Assembly (NCBI GenBank): GCA_023382535.1
Contig: JAHDWA010000005.1
Location: 1 to 64,000 of the forward strand
DNA length: 64,000 nt
Source: Anaerolineae bacterium
GTDB taxonomy: Bacteria > Chloroflexota > Anaerolineae > 4572-78 > J111
Direction: 5' to 3'
The translations under genes and the position numbers were made by a program. Position 1 is the stretch's first letter. Each line of letters starts with the position of its first letter. The notes under the pieces were generated by a model, which searched no databases, was not told the origin of the DNA, and saw nothing but the letters and a program-made list of their open reading frames with translations. Below, in pieces: positions 16,959-26,527 of the stretch.

Positions 16959-18388
16959 GGTTCAAAACGTTTTGCCTCATCCCATAAGGCATCCAGTTCC
17001 TCTATCGTCATCTGCGATAAGACCCTGCCCTGCGCTGCGGCCAAAGCTTCCAGTTTTTTAAAGCGGCGGGTAAAGCGGGCGTTGGTAGTGCGCAGGGCGC
17101 TTTCGGGGTCCACGTTGCGCCAGCGAGCCAGGTTGACCGCGGTGAACAGCAAATCCCCGATCTCGGCCTCGAGCGCGGCGGGATCAGCCGCTTCGGTGAT
17201 TTCGCGGGCCTCTTCAATCAATTTATCCAACACCCCGCTGATATTAGGCCATTCAAAGCCCACCCGGACCGCTCGCTTGGAAATCGCCAGGGCTTGCGCC
17301 AGGGCCGGCAGCGCCGCCGGGACACCGTCCAGCACCGAGGGAGAGGCTTCAGGTTCATTGTTGCGGGTTGAACGTTCCTCCTGCTTAATGGCCTCCCAAT
17401 TGGCCGTAACATCCGCCACGCCGTTGACGGTAACATTTCCAAAAACGTGGGGGTGACGCCGCACCAGCTTGCGGTTGATGTGTCCAATGACCTGGCCCAT
17501 TCTGAAATCGCCCGCCCCGGTGGCAATTTGGGTGTGCAGCACAATTTGCAGGAGCAAATCGCCCAACTCTTCGGCCAGGGCCGCCGGATCAGCCGCGTCG
17601 AGCGTCTCCAACACTTCGTAGGTTTCTTCCAGCAGAAATGGACGCAGGCTTTGGTGAGTTTGTTCTCGATCCCAGGGACAGCCCTCCGGCGCGCGGAGAC
17701 GGGCAATCGTTTCCTGGAAGGCCGGCAGACTGGTATTGGCCGGGTCGGCGGGTAAGTAGAGCACGGTAGACTCGTCGAACTGGGGCTGTTGATCGAGTTC
17801 GGCCAGCGGACCAGACCAGACCTGCTCGGCCCTTTGGACGAGAGTGACGCTGAAATCGGGGGCATAAGCATTTAACAAGACCTGCTTGACTTGAGCCGCC
17901 AGCGGCGGGCTGGACAGGCCCGGCACCAGCGCCGGTTGATCCGGGGCTAACGGGGGATGATGCAAGCCAACCATTTCAGCCGCAGCGACAATTTGCAGCT
18001 TGGGGTAAACATCCAGCTCCAAAGCCGAAAGGGCGGCCTCCAGCACACTGAGACCAGGGACAATTGTCACGGGTATGTTTTTCGCCGCCGCCAGATTCCG
18101 GATGAGCGGGACGGCAGGATCTTCACGGGGATGGCCAGGCACAGCATAAATTACCCCCTCGGCCCGCTGACCCAAACGGACCACCTGAGCAGCGATCTGC
18201 TGCGTCCCCTCCACAGAACGATTTATTTCATCAAAGGCATAAATTCTGGCCGGGATATCGGCCACACCGGGGTGGTGTGTTGTGCGCACATAAACTTCGG
18301 CTGCTTGTTGAAGGATAGTCCCAGCCAGTCGTGTCCAGTGCTGGCTGTCACCCGGCCCCAGGCCCACTATAGTAATCCCAGAAGGCAT
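16955..18388 (-). CDS. mazG: MazG nucleotide pyrophosphohydrolase with N-terminal tetrapyrrole-methylase-like domain (YabN type)
   Basis: A protein of about 477 residues. The N-terminal 220 residues form a SAM-dependent tetrapyrrole methylase fold (ITIVGLGPGDSQHWT, YAVPGHPRED), as in Bacillus YabN. Two MazG units follow: GCPWDREQTHQSLRPF with the metal-binding EETYE and EELGD motifs, then EEAREI and EAEIGDLLF. MazG hydrolyses (d)NTPs to monophosphates and is tied to nucleotide clean-up and stringent stress. ATG 18388 is chosen because GGAG sits six bases before it; ATG 18400 has a poorer site. Confidence 0.88.
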   Translation of the reverse strand: MPSGITIVGLGPGDSQHWTRLAGTILQQAAEVYVRTTHHPGVADIPARIYAFDEINRSVEGTQQIAAQVVRLGQRAEGVIYAVPGHPREDPAVPLIRNLAAAKNIPVTIVPGLSVLEAALSALELDVYPKLQIVAAAEMVGLHHPPLAPDQPALVPGLSSPPLAAQVKQVLLNAYAPDFSVTLVQRAEQVWSGPLAELDQQPQFDESTVLYLPADPANTSLPAFQETIARLRAPEGCPWDREQTHQSLRPFLLEETYEVLETLDAADPAALAEELGDLLLQIVLHTQIATGAGDFRMGQVIGHINRKLVRRHPHVFGNVTVNGVADVTANWEAIKQEERSTRNNEPEASPSVLDGVPAALPALAQALAISKRAVRVGFEWPNISGVLDKLIEEAREITEAADPAALEAEIGDLLFTAVNLARWRNVDPESALRTTNARFTRRFKKLEALAAAQGRVLSQMTIEELDALWDEAKRFEP

Positions 18389-18649
18389 ATCTTGCTCCAT
18401 TTCTCATATTTTCTACCGCCTGTTCCGTTGCGTGGCATTATACCTACCCCTTTCTTTTTGGTAAAGCGACGATCCTAATAAGAACTTGTCGCAATTTTTA
18501 GGTGGGGCTGTACCTGCGGCAAACTCTCGCTTCGCATGTCCTGCGTTACCATAAATTTGGAGGTGCCCGCTTGGTAACGCTTTTTGTAACGATTAAGAGA
18601 CGGTTCTCCGCTAAACTGAAGAAAATTTACCAATGAGGAGGACATCTCC
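18389..18649. other. Divergent intergenic region with a hairpin leader
   Basis: Between the minus-strand MazG gene and the plus-strand exported protein. GCGTTACC (18543-18550) and GGTAACGC (18573-18580) can pair, and the right arm is followed by TTTTTG, giving a weak terminator-like structure about 70 bases before the plus-strand start. No promoter pair is clear to me. Confidence 0.4.
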
Positions 18650-19627
18650 GTGAAAAAAGTAATCTCTTCTATTATTAGCCTGCTGGTTTTGATCAGCCTG
18701 ACATTCTCTTTTGGTTTCAATACAGTTAACGCCAAGAATATACAGACTTCACCTCTGCTCCAAGACTCGACTGGCGACAGGTTATATTCTGACCAGGCCG
18801 TAGATACTGAATTGCCTTCCAACCGAACCTACGAACCGCTGCCCTTCAAAGAGGAGCCGTATCTTCATCCCTCGGGCGCGTTCACTTTTGGTGTGCCGCA
18901 AAGTTGGGAAGTTTTCACCGAAGATGAAGTCTCGGCGACGATCACGGATGGCGAGTCGGTAGTTGGGGCGACGTTCACGGATGTTGGGGAAGTTTATAGC
19001 GACAAGGAATTGGATGACTTCGTTGAAGCCTTTTTGACTATCTTTTTCAGCTATGTCAGCGACGATTACAAAATTGTGGAGCGCAAGGTTTTGGCGGATG
19101 ACAGTATCTTTGTGGCGGTTGAGTACAAAGATTCCGAGCGCAAGAATGATGCCGAATTCTTCTTTGAGCAGCACGATACCCTGGTTTTTGCTCTACTCCT
19201 GACCAGCCCCGTCTATGAGAAAATATCGCCGACCTGGAACAACATTATCGAAAGCTATTCGGTTGATCCCGATGCAGCCAAGACCGCCGGCGAGCCTGCC
19301 GCTACCCCGACCCCGCAAGCTCCGGCTGCGCCGACCCCTACCCCTGCGCCCGATAACAGTAACTACGCCCCGGAACCTGGCCGCTCCCGAGTTTTTGTCG
19401 GCAACGATTACAGTGAGACACTAACCTTTACGATCAACAACACCGAAAACAAAGTACCGGTCGGGGGCCAGGTGCCGATTGACTTGAACCCTGGCAAATA
19501 CACCTTCACCATCAGTATTCCCGGCGGCGCTGTGAACGGTGAAGTCGAAGTGGGGGCTGATCAATCCTGGGCTGTCTATGTGGATGAACATGGGAGTGTG
19601 TATGGCCCCTTCCAGGTTTATCCCTAG
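18650..19627 (+). CDS. Exported protein of unknown function, tandem paralogue 1
   Basis: A 325-residue protein starting with GTG, eight bases after GAGGAGG. A signal peptide (about residues 1-27) is followed by a soluble domain beginning near LPFKEEPYLHPSGAFTF and ending with IIESYSVDPDAA, then a Pro/Ala/Thr linker (about 215-235) and a short beta-rich C-terminal domain (FTINNTENKVPVGGQVPIDLNPG). The central domain closely matches that of the next gene. From memory, the PSGAFTFxVPxSW pattern resembles PsbP-like or lipoprotein-anchored domains that flag exported proteins, but I cannot name a function. Confidence 0.75.
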   Translation: MKKVISSIISLLVLISLTFSFGFNTVNAKNIQTSPLLQDSTGDRLYSDQAVDTELPSNRTYEPLPFKEEPYLHPSGAFTFGVPQSWEVFTEDEVSATITDGESVVGATFTDVGEVYSDKELDDFVEAFLTIFFSYVSDDYKIVERKVLADDSIFVAVEYKDSERKNDAEFFFEQHDTLVFALLLTSPVYEKISPTWNNIIESYSVDPDAAKTAGEPAATPTPQAPAAPTPTPAPDNSNYAPEPGRSRVFVGNDYSETLTFTINNTENKVPVGGQVPIDLNPGKYTFTISIPGGAVNGEVEVGADQSWAVYVDEHGSVYGPFQVYP

Positions 19628-19657
19628 CTTCAAATAAGGGGCAGGGTGTAGAAGTTA

Positions 19658-19678
19658 GGGCGGGTCGCAAACCCGCCC
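19658..19678. repeat. Short palindrome GGGCGGGT/ACCCGCCC
   Basis: Eight-base arms with a five-base loop in the gap between the tandem paralogues. No T run follows on either strand, so it is more likely a dispersed palindrome than a terminator. Confidence 0.5.
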
Positions 19679-19772
19679 CCGCTTAAGCCAAAAATTCGTT
19701 GACTTTTAGATAGCTCGCTTTTATAATACTCAAGTTGCTTACCGGCTTTAGTTTTTTGGAGAAGATGTCATC

Positions 19773-21173
19773 ATGAAAAAATCAATCTTTTTTGTCTTTA
19801 CCTTGCTCATTCTGACGGTTTTGGCCTGTTCTTTCAACTTTAGCACGGCCAAAATCAGTGAGGCCAAAATGGCTAAAGACGCCGACGGCGCCCAGCCGAC
19901 CACTACTTTTGGCCAGGATGAGCCTTTTTATTGTGTCGTTCAATTAGCCAACGCTCCCGATGATACCAAGGTCAAAGCAGTCTGGACTGCTGTTGACGTC
20001 GAGGGGGTAGATCCCAACTTGAATCTTGGCGAGAAGGAACTGACATCCGGGGATGGGCAGCTCAATTTCAGCTACACCAATGATGAAGGTAAGCTCTGGC
20101 CCACCGGCAAATACAAGGTAGACCTGTATCTTAACGATAAACTGGATCGCACCCTGGATTTCCAGGTTGAAGGGGCTGCTGTCGCGGCTGAGCCAACTCC
20201 TACCTCGGCCCCAACCGCCGAACCTACGGCAGAGCCGACCGCCGAGCCAACGGCCACGCCTGAACCGACGGCTGAGCCTACCGAGGAGATCACTGCCGAA
20301 CCCACTGCCGAGGCTACGGTTGAGCCAACCAAAAACGCGGCCGGCGACCTGCTGCAAATTCCCACCACGGAACCCACTGAAGAGTCAAAATATCCGCCGC
20401 TGCCCTTCAAAGAGGAGCCTTACGTCCATCCTTCCAAGGCTTTCACCTTTGCTATGCCCGAAAGCTTTAAAGGCATTGCCGGTGACAAAACCAGCGTTTC
20501 CTTTGGAGATGACAGCTCGGTAGTGGGCATTGCCTTCCTGAATGCAGGGGCCGAGTTCAGCGACAAAGAGATGCAGGAGTTCATTGATGCCTTTACCAGC
20601 AGCTTCATGGCCAACTTCTCCGACGATCATAAAATCCTGGAGCAAAAAACGACCTCGGATGGCAGTATCTTCCAGGCCGTCTCTTACACGTCGAATGATG
20701 GCGATGGGGATGCCGATTTTATCTTTGAACAACGGGATACAATCATCTTTGTCATTTATTTTGTGACGACGGCCTATGACGAGATGGAAGCAACCTGGCA
20801 AAAAATTATCGAGAGCTACTCGGTTGACCCCAAAGCCGCCCTGGCTGTTGTGCCCAATGCCGGCGATGGCGTTCCCTCCGCCGAGCCAACCCCTGCACCC
20901 AAGCCTACGCAGCCGCCCGCACCGGCCGGACCGTCTATCCCCGGCGGCAAAGGGATGCTGACCTACACCAACAGAACGGATGTGGATTTTGTGATTGACG
21001 TCATCGGGCCAACCAATACTTCGCAAGTGGTGCCGCCCGGCCAAACCAGGGAGTTTATCCTTGACCCTGGTCACTATACCATCAATGCTCACTCGGCCGG
21101 GGGCAAGTATTACGTACCGTCCTATGAATTCGACATCGCCGCTGGTCAATTACTGCGGGATGGAGTACAATAG
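19773..21173 (+). CDS. Lipoprotein of unknown function, tandem paralogue 2
   Basis: A 466-residue protein with a lipobox (LTVLAC near residue 18). An N-terminal domain with FGQDEPFYCVVQLANAP looks like an immunoglobulin-like fold. A Pro/Thr/Glu linker (about 135-205) precedes the same central domain as in the upstream gene (LPFKEEPYVHPSKAFTF to IIESYSVDPKAA), then a second proline-rich linker and a C-terminal beta domain similar to the neighbour's. So this is the upstream protein plus an extra N-terminal domain. Function unknown; both should sit at the cell surface. Confidence 0.75.
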   Translation: MKKSIFFVFTLLILTVLACSFNFSTAKISEAKMAKDADGAQPTTTFGQDEPFYCVVQLANAPDDTKVKAVWTAVDVEGVDPNLNLGEKELTSGDGQLNFSYTNDEGKLWPTGKYKVDLYLNDKLDRTLDFQVEGAAVAAEPTPTSAPTAEPTAEPTAEPTATPEPTAEPTEEITAEPTAEATVEPTKNAAGDLLQIPTTEPTEESKYPPLPFKEEPYVHPSKAFTFAMPESFKGIAGDKTSVSFGDDSSVVGIAFLNAGAEFSDKEMQEFIDAFTSSFMANFSDDHKILEQKTTSDGSIFQAVSYTSNDGDGDADFIFEQRDTIIFVIYFVTTAYDEMEATWQKIIESYSVDPKAALAVVPNAGDGVPSAEPTPAPKPTQPPAPAGPSIPGGKGMLTYTNRTDVDFVIDVIGPTNTSQVVPPGQTREFILDPGHYTINAHSAGGKYYVPSYEFDIAAGQLLRDGVQ

Positions 21174-21237
21174 GCACTTCTAAAGGTCTCTAAGACCTTT
21201 TGGGTCTGAACAAAAAGTTATTATGTAGGTAGTAAAG

Positions 21238-21265
21238 AGGCGACTCCCCTGGAGTCGCCTTTCCT
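21238..21265 (+). terminator. Terminator after the paralogous lipoprotein genes
   Basis: AGGCGACTCC and GGAGTCGCCT form a 10-bp stem with a three-base loop, followed by TTCCTTGT. A smaller palindrome (AAAGGTC/GACCTTT, 21182-21200) lies just upstream and may contribute. Confidence 0.7.
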
Positions 21266-21298
21266 TGTGTCTAAAAACTAACAAAAGGAGGAATGAAG

Positions 21299-22123
21299 AT
21301 GACTCAAACAGATTTACTATTATCCCACCTCGAATCTCTTTATCGAGCCGTAGTTCAAGCCGTAACAAGTGGAAATGCCGCCGAGTGGGGCACACTCGGC
21401 CAAAATGCCAAAGGAGATCAGGTTAAGTGGTTTGACCTGGCCGCAGACCGGGCTGTTTGTGCCTACCTGGAGGATCACTTTCCCTGCCCGGTTGAATTGC
21501 TCTCAGAAGAGGGCGAGCCGCGCCAGTTTGGCCAGGGCAAACCGGAGTGGACCATGGTTCTTGACCCGGTAGACGGCTCCGAGAATTTCTCCCGAAGTTT
21601 GACCCCCGCCGGAATGGCTATTGCTCTCATTCCGGCGAGTCAGCCGGTAGCAGTGGAGACGGTGGAGCTGGCCCTCGTGGGCGACCTGTATCACCGCCAC
21701 GTTTGGCAGGCGGTGCGGGGTAAGGGAGCCTGGCGAAATGGTCAACCGCTGCAACCCAGCCAGGTGACGCGACTCGAGCAGGCTGTCATCAATTGTGATA
21801 TCAGCGGCGCTGCTATTCAACCTGCTCTGGCCGAGGTGTTGGCCGGGGCGCGCAGTATCCGCTCATTTGGAGCGGCGACTCTGGTTCTGGTTCATGTGGC
21901 GGATGGCTCACTGGAGGCCCATATAGATGTGCGTAATCAGCTTACCCCGGAGAATTATCTGGCTCCCGGACTCATCATTTACGAGGCCGGCGGTTTGATG
22001 ACGGCTCCAAACGGGACAGCTTTGCCGCCCATCCAGTCGCTAACCGAAAGTTGCTCTGTTATCGCCGCCGCCAACCCAGAGTTACATGCCCTGTTACGTC
22101 AGCGCCTTTCGGCTGCCGACTGA
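21299..22123 (+). CDS. Inositol monophosphatase family protein with altered metal site
   Basis: A protein of about 274 residues. Motif A is present as LLSEEGE and DPVDGSENFSR, the core of lithium-sensitive phosphatases (inositol-1-phosphatase, CysQ, FBPase). The usual second motif W/F-D-x-A-A-G is replaced by ENYLAPG before LIIYEAGG, so the conserved aspartate metal ligand is missing. The enzyme may be altered in substrate or inactive. ATG 21299 is chosen because AGGAGG lies seven bases before it; the earlier ATG at 21293 is too close to that site. Confidence 0.82.
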   Translation: MTQTDLLLSHLESLYRAVVQAVTSGNAAEWGTLGQNAKGDQVKWFDLAADRAVCAYLEDHFPCPVELLSEEGEPRQFGQGKPEWTMVLDPVDGSENFSRSLTPAGMAIALIPASQPVAVETVELALVGDLYHRHVWQAVRGKGAWRNGQPLQPSQVTRLEQAVINCDISGAAIQPALAEVLAGARSIRSFGAATLVLVHVADGSLEAHIDVRNQLTPENYLAPGLIIYEAGGLMTAPNGTALPPIQSLTESCSVIAAANPELHALLRQRLSAAD

Positions 22124-22156
22124 ACAAGTTAGCGGTCCGAACGATTTCCTTTTTAT

Positions 22157-22185
22157 TTGCCAGCTCTTGGAGGGGATGGTATAAT
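22157..22185 (+). promoter_or_regulatory. Promoter of the S1-domain protein gene
   Basis: TTGCCA (22157-22162), 17 bases, consensus TATAAT (22180-22185). A start near 22192 gives a leader of about 85 bases. Confidence 0.65.
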
Positions 22186-22276
22186 CGAGACTCGTTAAAA
22201 TTTGTACAAACTGCACCTCCGGGAAATTTGCCACATTTGTTGAGTTTTTCGTTGAGTGCGGTCAGGAGAAATGATG

Positions 22277-23161
22277 ATGAACGACCAAGAATTAACTGTA
22301 GTGGACCCAGTCTCAACCGACGACTCTGCCGCGCCGGTTGAAGCTGATTCCGCTCCGGTCGAAAATAACACGCCGGCGGAAGCGCCCGCTGCCTCTGAAA
22401 CTGAGCCATCCGGTGAAGAATTATCCATTCACACGCTACAAATCGGTCAACGACTGACCGGCAAGGTAAAAAATATTGCGGAATTCGGGGCATTTGTAGA
22501 TATTGGCATTGCTCAAGATGGTTTGGTGCATATTTCCGAATTAGCCAAGCAAAAGGTCGAAAAAGTGACCGATGTGGTCAGCCAAGGGCAGGAGGTCGAA
22601 GTTTGGGTTAAAAAGGTTGATACCAAACGGGGCCGGATTAGCCTGACAATGATTAAACCGATCGCCATGAAACTGCGGGATATTGCCGAGGAAGCCGAGT
22701 TAGAAGGGACCGTCACCCGCCTGGAACCTTATGGCGCCTTTGTAGATATTGGCACTGATCGAGACGGGCTGGTGCATATCTCGCAAATTACTTACGACTA
22801 TATCAAGCACCCGGAAGATGTTTTGACGGTCGGCCAAAAGGTCAACGTCAAAGTTTTGAAAGTGAACCGCAAGAAACGCCAGGTAGATTTATCCATCAAA
22901 GCCCTTTTGCCGCCGCCTCCCCCACCCGAAGAAGTGAAGAGGGTTGAAGAAGCAAAGGCCCCGCCTCGCCATCAAGAGGCGGCGCAGCAAGAGGAGGCTT
23001 TTGAAGATGAGCCAGTCCCGACCGCCATGGCTGTGGCCTATGCGGCTTTACATGGAGAACTACCCTTTGGGAAGTCGGGCAAAGGTGCTGCAAAGCAAAA
23101 GAGCAAGCGCCGCAAGGAAATGGACGACATTGTGGCTCGCACCCTGGCTAACCGTAGTTAG
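22277..23161 (+). CDS. S1 RNA-binding domain protein with two S1 repeats
   Basis: About 294 residues. An acidic, Ala/Pro-rich N-terminal segment of about 50 residues precedes two S1 domains (each with G(K/T)V..I/L..(F/Y)GAFVDIG..DGLVHIS and ending RI/VSL), then a proline run and a basic C-terminal tail (KQKSKRRKEMDD). Proteins with few S1 repeats bind single-stranded RNA and may associate with the ribosome. Three consecutive in-frame ATGs occur at 22271, 22274 and 22277; the last is chosen as AGGAG is eight bases upstream. Confidence 0.87.
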   Translation: MNDQELTVVDPVSTDDSAAPVEADSAPVENNTPAEAPAASETEPSGEELSIHTLQIGQRLTGKVKNIAEFGAFVDIGIAQDGLVHISELAKQKVEKVTDVVSQGQEVEVWVKKVDTKRGRISLTMIKPIAMKLRDIAEEAELEGTVTRLEPYGAFVDIGTDRDGLVHISQITYDYIKHPEDVLTVGQKVNVKVLKVNRKKRQVDLSIKALLPPPPPPEEVKRVEEAKAPPRHQEAAQQEEAFEDEPVPTAMAVAYAALHGELPFGKSGKGAAKQKSKRRKEMDDIVARTLANRS

Positions 23162-23177
23162 TTGAGTTTGCATGACT

Positions 23178-23207
23178 AAAAAGCCGACCCCCCCGAGTCG
23201 GCTTTTT
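23178..23207 (+). terminator. Terminator of the S1 protein gene
   Basis: AAAAAGCCGAC and GTCGGCTTTTT form an 11-bp stem with an eight-base loop of mostly C; the right arm ends in five T. It can work in both directions. Confidence 0.85.
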
Positions 23208-23259
23208 GATTCCAGGATTATTCATCTAAATCTGCTGAATTTTTTCTGAACTCAAGTTA

Positions 23260-23268
23260 TGCTATAAT
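23260..23268 (+). promoter_or_regulatory. Extended -10 promoter of the acyl-CoA carboxylase operon
   Basis: TGCTATAAT, a consensus TATAAT with the TGn extension; no good -35 is seen. The predicted leader is about 170 bases and contains a stem-loop (TTGAAGG/CCTTCAA, within 23369-23420) shortly before the carboxyltransferase start. Confidence 0.5.
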
Positions 23269-23444
23269 CTGCCTCGATTTATTGGAAATTTTGGAACTTT
23301 AATACCTCCGGCGTGACCAAACCGAAACTTGAGGGTTAAATAAGGGGGTAACTAATTATTCAGGGAGACTGGCCGCTTGAAGGATGGGATAAAGCCGTAA
23401 CCAACCCTTCAAATGGTCAGGTTCTCTATAGTATGGAGGAGTGC

Positions 23445-24998
23445 ATGACACTTGACCCCAAAGTAAGGCGTTTGCGCGACTTAAAAGCTAACTCCAAGCA
23501 GGGCGGCGGCCCGGCGCGGCTGAAAGCCCAGCGGGATAAAGGCAAGTTGACCGCCCGTGAGCGCGTTGAAATCCTTCTTGACGATGGCTCGTTCCGTGAG
23601 ATTGATGCCTTTGTAACCCAACAGGGTAGCCCGAATGCCGGCTTTGACGATACAAAAATGTTGGGCGACGGCGTAGTGACGGGATATGGCACGATTGATC
23701 AGCGCCTGGTTTACGTTTTCTCGCAGGATTTTACCGTATATGGTGGCAGCTTGGGCCGTGCCCATGCCAATAAGATTATCAAACTGCAAGACCTGGCCCT
23801 AAAAAATGGCGCGCCTATCATCGGCTTGAACGACTCCGGCGGGGCGCGGATTCAAGAAGGGGTGGTCAGCCTGGGCGGCTACGCCGACATTTTTTTGCGC
23901 AATACGCTTAGCAGCGGCGTCATCCCTCAAATTTCGTGTATTCTCGGCCCCAGCGCCGGTGGCGCCGTTTACTCCCCGGCCATCACCGATTTTATTGTGA
24001 TGGTCAAGGGCACCAGTTATATGTTTGTCACCGGGCCGGATGTGGTCAAATCGGTGACTCATGAAGAAGTGACATTTGATGAGTTGGGCGGGGCAATGAC
24101 CCACAATGAAATCAGCGGAGTAGCCCACTTTGCCGCCGAAAATGAGGAGCACGCCCTCTTCACCGTTCGCGACTTGCTCAATTATTTGCCGCGTAACAAT
24201 ATGGAAGACCCGCCAACTATTGCCTGCCAGGATGATCCCCTGCGCACGGAAAGTCTGCTGAACACAATTATTCCTGATAACCCCAACAAACCCTACGACA
24301 TGCACGAGGTAATTACGGCCATCGTGGATGATGGCAAATTCTTGGAGGTGCAGGAGCATTACGCCCGCAACGTGATTGTCGGTTTTGCCCGGCTCAATGG
24401 GCGCAGTGTGGGCATTGTAGCTAACCAACCGGCGGTCCTGGCCGGCGTGTTGGACATCAACGCCTCGGTCAAAGCGGCCCGTTTTGTCCGCTTCTGTGAC
24501 TGTTTTAACATCCCTCTGATTACCTTGGAAGATGTGCCGGGCTTTCTGCCGGGCTTGGCCCAGGAACATGGCGGGATCATTCGCCACGGGGCCAAGCTGC
24601 TCTACGCTTTTGCCGAAGCCACCGTGCCCAAAATTACGGTGATTACTCGCAAAGCCTACGGCGGCGCTTACGATGTGATGAGCAGCAAGCATCTGCGGGG
24701 CGACATCAACCTGGCCTGGCCCACGGCTGAAATCGCGGTCATGGGGCCGGAAGGGGCGATCAATATTCTCTATCGCAAGGAGCTGGCCGAAGCCGCCGAC
24801 CCCGACAATCTGCGGACCCAATTGGTGCAGGAATATCGCGACACGTTTGCCAACCCCTATGTTGCGGCCAGTTGGGGCTACCTTGACGACGTGATTGAAC
24901 CGGGCCAGACCCGCCCTTACCTGATTAACGCTTTGGAGATGCTGCAAAACAAACGGGATGAGAATCCACCCAAAAAACACGGGAATATTCCCCTATGA
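23445..24998 (+). CDS. Acyl-CoA carboxylase carboxyltransferase subunit (propionyl-CoA type, PccB-like)
   Basis: About 517 residues, the usual length for the fused beta carboxyltransferase. Both oxyanion-hole regions are visible: [11 protein letters not shown] in the N-terminal half and [14 protein letters not shown] in the C-terminal half, with [19 protein letters not shown] between. It transfers carboxyl from biotin to acyl-CoA, most likely propionyl-CoA or acetyl-CoA. The specificity residue cannot be judged by eye. ATG 23445 fits the GGAGGAG ribosome site better than ATG 23433. Biotin carboxylase and biotin carrier genes follow, so the complex is complete. Confidence 0.9.
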   Translation: MTLDPKVRRLRDLKANSKQGGGPARLKAQRDKGKLTARERVEILLDDGSFREIDAFVTQQGSPNAGFDDTKMLGDGVVTGYGTIDQRLVYVFSQDFTVYGGSLGRAHANKIIKLQDLALKNGAPIIGLNDSGGARIQEGVVSLGGYADIFLRNTLSSGVIPQISCILGPSAGGAVYSPAITDFIVMVKGTSYMFVTGPDVVKSVTHEEVTFDELGGAMTHNEISGVAHFAAENEEHALFTVRDLLNYLPRNNMEDPPTIACQDDPLRTESLLNTIIPDNPNKPYDMHEVITAIVDDGKFLEVQEHYARNVIVGFARLNGRSVGIVANQPAVLAGVLDINASVKAARFVRFCDCFNIPLITLEDVPGFLPGLAQEHGGIIRHGAKLLYAFAEATVPKITVITRKAYGGAYDVMSSKHLRGDINLAWPTAEIAVMGPEGAINILYRKELAEAADPDNLRTQLVQEYRDTFANPYVAASWGYLDDVIEPGQTRPYLINALEMLQNKRDENPPKKHGNIPL

Positions 24999-25021
24999 CT
25001 TGCTATCGGCGAGGATAGATT

Positions 25022-26524
25022 ATGCTCAAGAAAGTTCTAGTAGCTAATCGCGGTGAAATTGCTGTCCGTATTGTGCGGGCGTGCCAGGAGTTGGGGCTTG
25101 ATGCGGTCGCGGTTTACTCGGAGGCTGACCGGATGGCCCCGCATGTCCGCATGGCCCAGGAAGCCTACCCCATCGGCCCGGCCTCAGTAACGGAGAGCTA
25201 CCTCCGGGGCGACCGCATGATTGAAGTGGCCAAAAAATCCGGCGCCGACAGCATCCATCCTGGCTATGGGTTTTTAGCTGAAAATGCCGATTTTGCCGAG
25301 GCCGTCATTGCGGCCAACCTGATCTGGGTGGGTCCGCCGCCGCAGGCAATCCGGCTGATGGGCGATAAAGTCATGGCGCGGACGATAATGGCTCAAGCAG
25401 GCGTACCCCTGGTGCCGGGTATCGGCAAATCGGGCCAAATGACCGACGCCGAACTCCTGGCCGCAGCCCCGCAAATTGGTTTTCCGCTACTGGTGAAAGC
25501 GGCCGCGGGCGGCGGCGGCAAGGGTATGCGCAACGTTTACCGGGCCGAGGACCTGCCTGAAGCTGTTCGTACCGCCCGCCGTGAGGCGCAGTCTGCCTTT
25601 GGCGATGATCGGGTTTATTTGGAAAAGTTTATTGAAAATGCCCGTCACGTTGAAATCCAGGTTTTGGGTGATGAGCATGGCAATGTCATCCACCTGGGCG
25701 AACGGGAGTGCTCCATCCAGCGCCGCCACCAGAAACTGATTGAAGAAGCGCCGTCGCCGGTGGTGGATGAAGAGCTTCGCCAAAAAATGGGAGCGATTGC
25801 CGTAGCCGCGGCCAGGTCGGTCAACTACTGCTCGGCCGGAACCATGGAATTTGTGCTGGACAAAGACCGCAACTTTTATTTCTTGGAGATGAATACCCGC
25901 TTGCAGGTCGAGCATCCGGTCACGGAGATGGTTACAGGCGTGGATATTGTCAAAGAGATGCTGCGCATCGCTTCCGGGCGCAAGCTGCGCTATGAACAGG
26001 CTGACATCCGGGTCAAGGGCTGGGCCATCGAGTGCCGGATTTTGGCCGAAGATCCCCGTAACAACTTTATGCCCTCGATTGGCCGCATTATTGGCCTGAC
26101 CAACCCGACCGGGCCAGGCGTGCGCCTTGACAGCGGCATCTACTTTGGCTCGGAAGTGACGCCTTATTACGACTCCATGCTGGCCAAGCTGATTGTCCTG
26201 GGTGAAACGCGCGGGGAAGCGATTTTGCGCATGCGCCGGGCGCTGGAAGAATTTCGGATTACCGGCCTGGCCACGACGATCCCCTTGCACATTCAATTGA
26301 TGAACTCCACCCGTTTCCAGGCCGGGCAGTTTGATACCGGTTTTCTGGAGAACCACTTTAGTTTTAACCAAACGCCCAACCCGGCCTCAATTCGGGTGGC
26401 GGCCGTGGCGGCGACCCTGATGGCTCACCAGCGCAATCAGCAGGCGATCTTGCTGCACCAGGGCGGCACCAGCCCGTGGCGTTTGTATGGCCGGCGGGAG
26501 GCCCTGGACCGCCGGTTGAGATAA
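25022..26524 (+). CDS. accC: Biotin carboxylase subunit of acyl-CoA carboxylase
   Basis: A 500-residue ATP-grasp enzyme that carboxylates biotin using bicarbonate and ATP. Seen: start KKVLVANRGEIAVRI, SIHPGYGFLAENADFA, the glycine-rich AAAGGGGKGM loop, ARHVEIQVLGD, ERECSIQRRHQK and the EMNTRLQVEHPVTE active-site segment. About 50 residues longer than E. coli AccC, with no biotin attachment site, so the carrier is the separate next gene. It follows the carboxyltransferase by 23 bases. Confidence 0.93.
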   Translation: MLKKVLVANRGEIAVRIVRACQELGLDAVAVYSEADRMAPHVRMAQEAYPIGPASVTESYLRGDRMIEVAKKSGADSIHPGYGFLAENADFAEAVIAANLIWVGPPPQAIRLMGDKVMARTIMAQAGVPLVPGIGKSGQMTDAELLAAAPQIGFPLLVKAAAGGGGKGMRNVYRAEDLPEAVRTARREAQSAFGDDRVYLEKFIENARHVEIQVLGDEHGNVIHLGERECSIQRRHQKLIEEAPSPVVDEELRQKMGAIAVAAARSVNYCSAGTMEFVLDKDRNFYFLEMNTRLQVEHPVTEMVTGVDIVKEMLRIASGRKLRYEQADIRVKGWAIECRILAEDPRNNFMPSIGRIIGLTNPTGPGVRLDSGIYFGSEVTPYYDSMLAKLIVLGETRGEAILRMRRALEEFRITGLATTIPLHIQLMNSTRFQAGQFDTGFLENHFSFNQTPNPASIRVAAVAATLMAHQRNQQAILLHQGGTSPWRLYGRREALDRRLR

Positions 26525-26527
26525 ATT

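Noticed and set aside
20385..21149. 254-codon minus-strand open frame opposite the second paralogous lipoprotein.
   Set aside because: Lacks a signal peptide or known motif; the plus-strand reading has a lipobox and a paralogue.
22059..22493. Minus-strand open frame of 144 codons over the end of the phosphatase homologue and the S1 gene start.
   Set aside because: Spans a consensus plus-strand promoter and has no domain; a chance frame.
23799..24980. Long minus-strand open frame of 393 codons opposite the carboxyltransferase gene.
   Set aside because: No ribosome site, no recognisable domain; it arises from the codon bias of the strongly supported plus-strand gene.
25487..26371. 294-codon minus-strand open frame opposite biotin carboxylase.
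   Set aside because: Same reason: antisense shadow of a certain gene with full ATP-grasp motifs.
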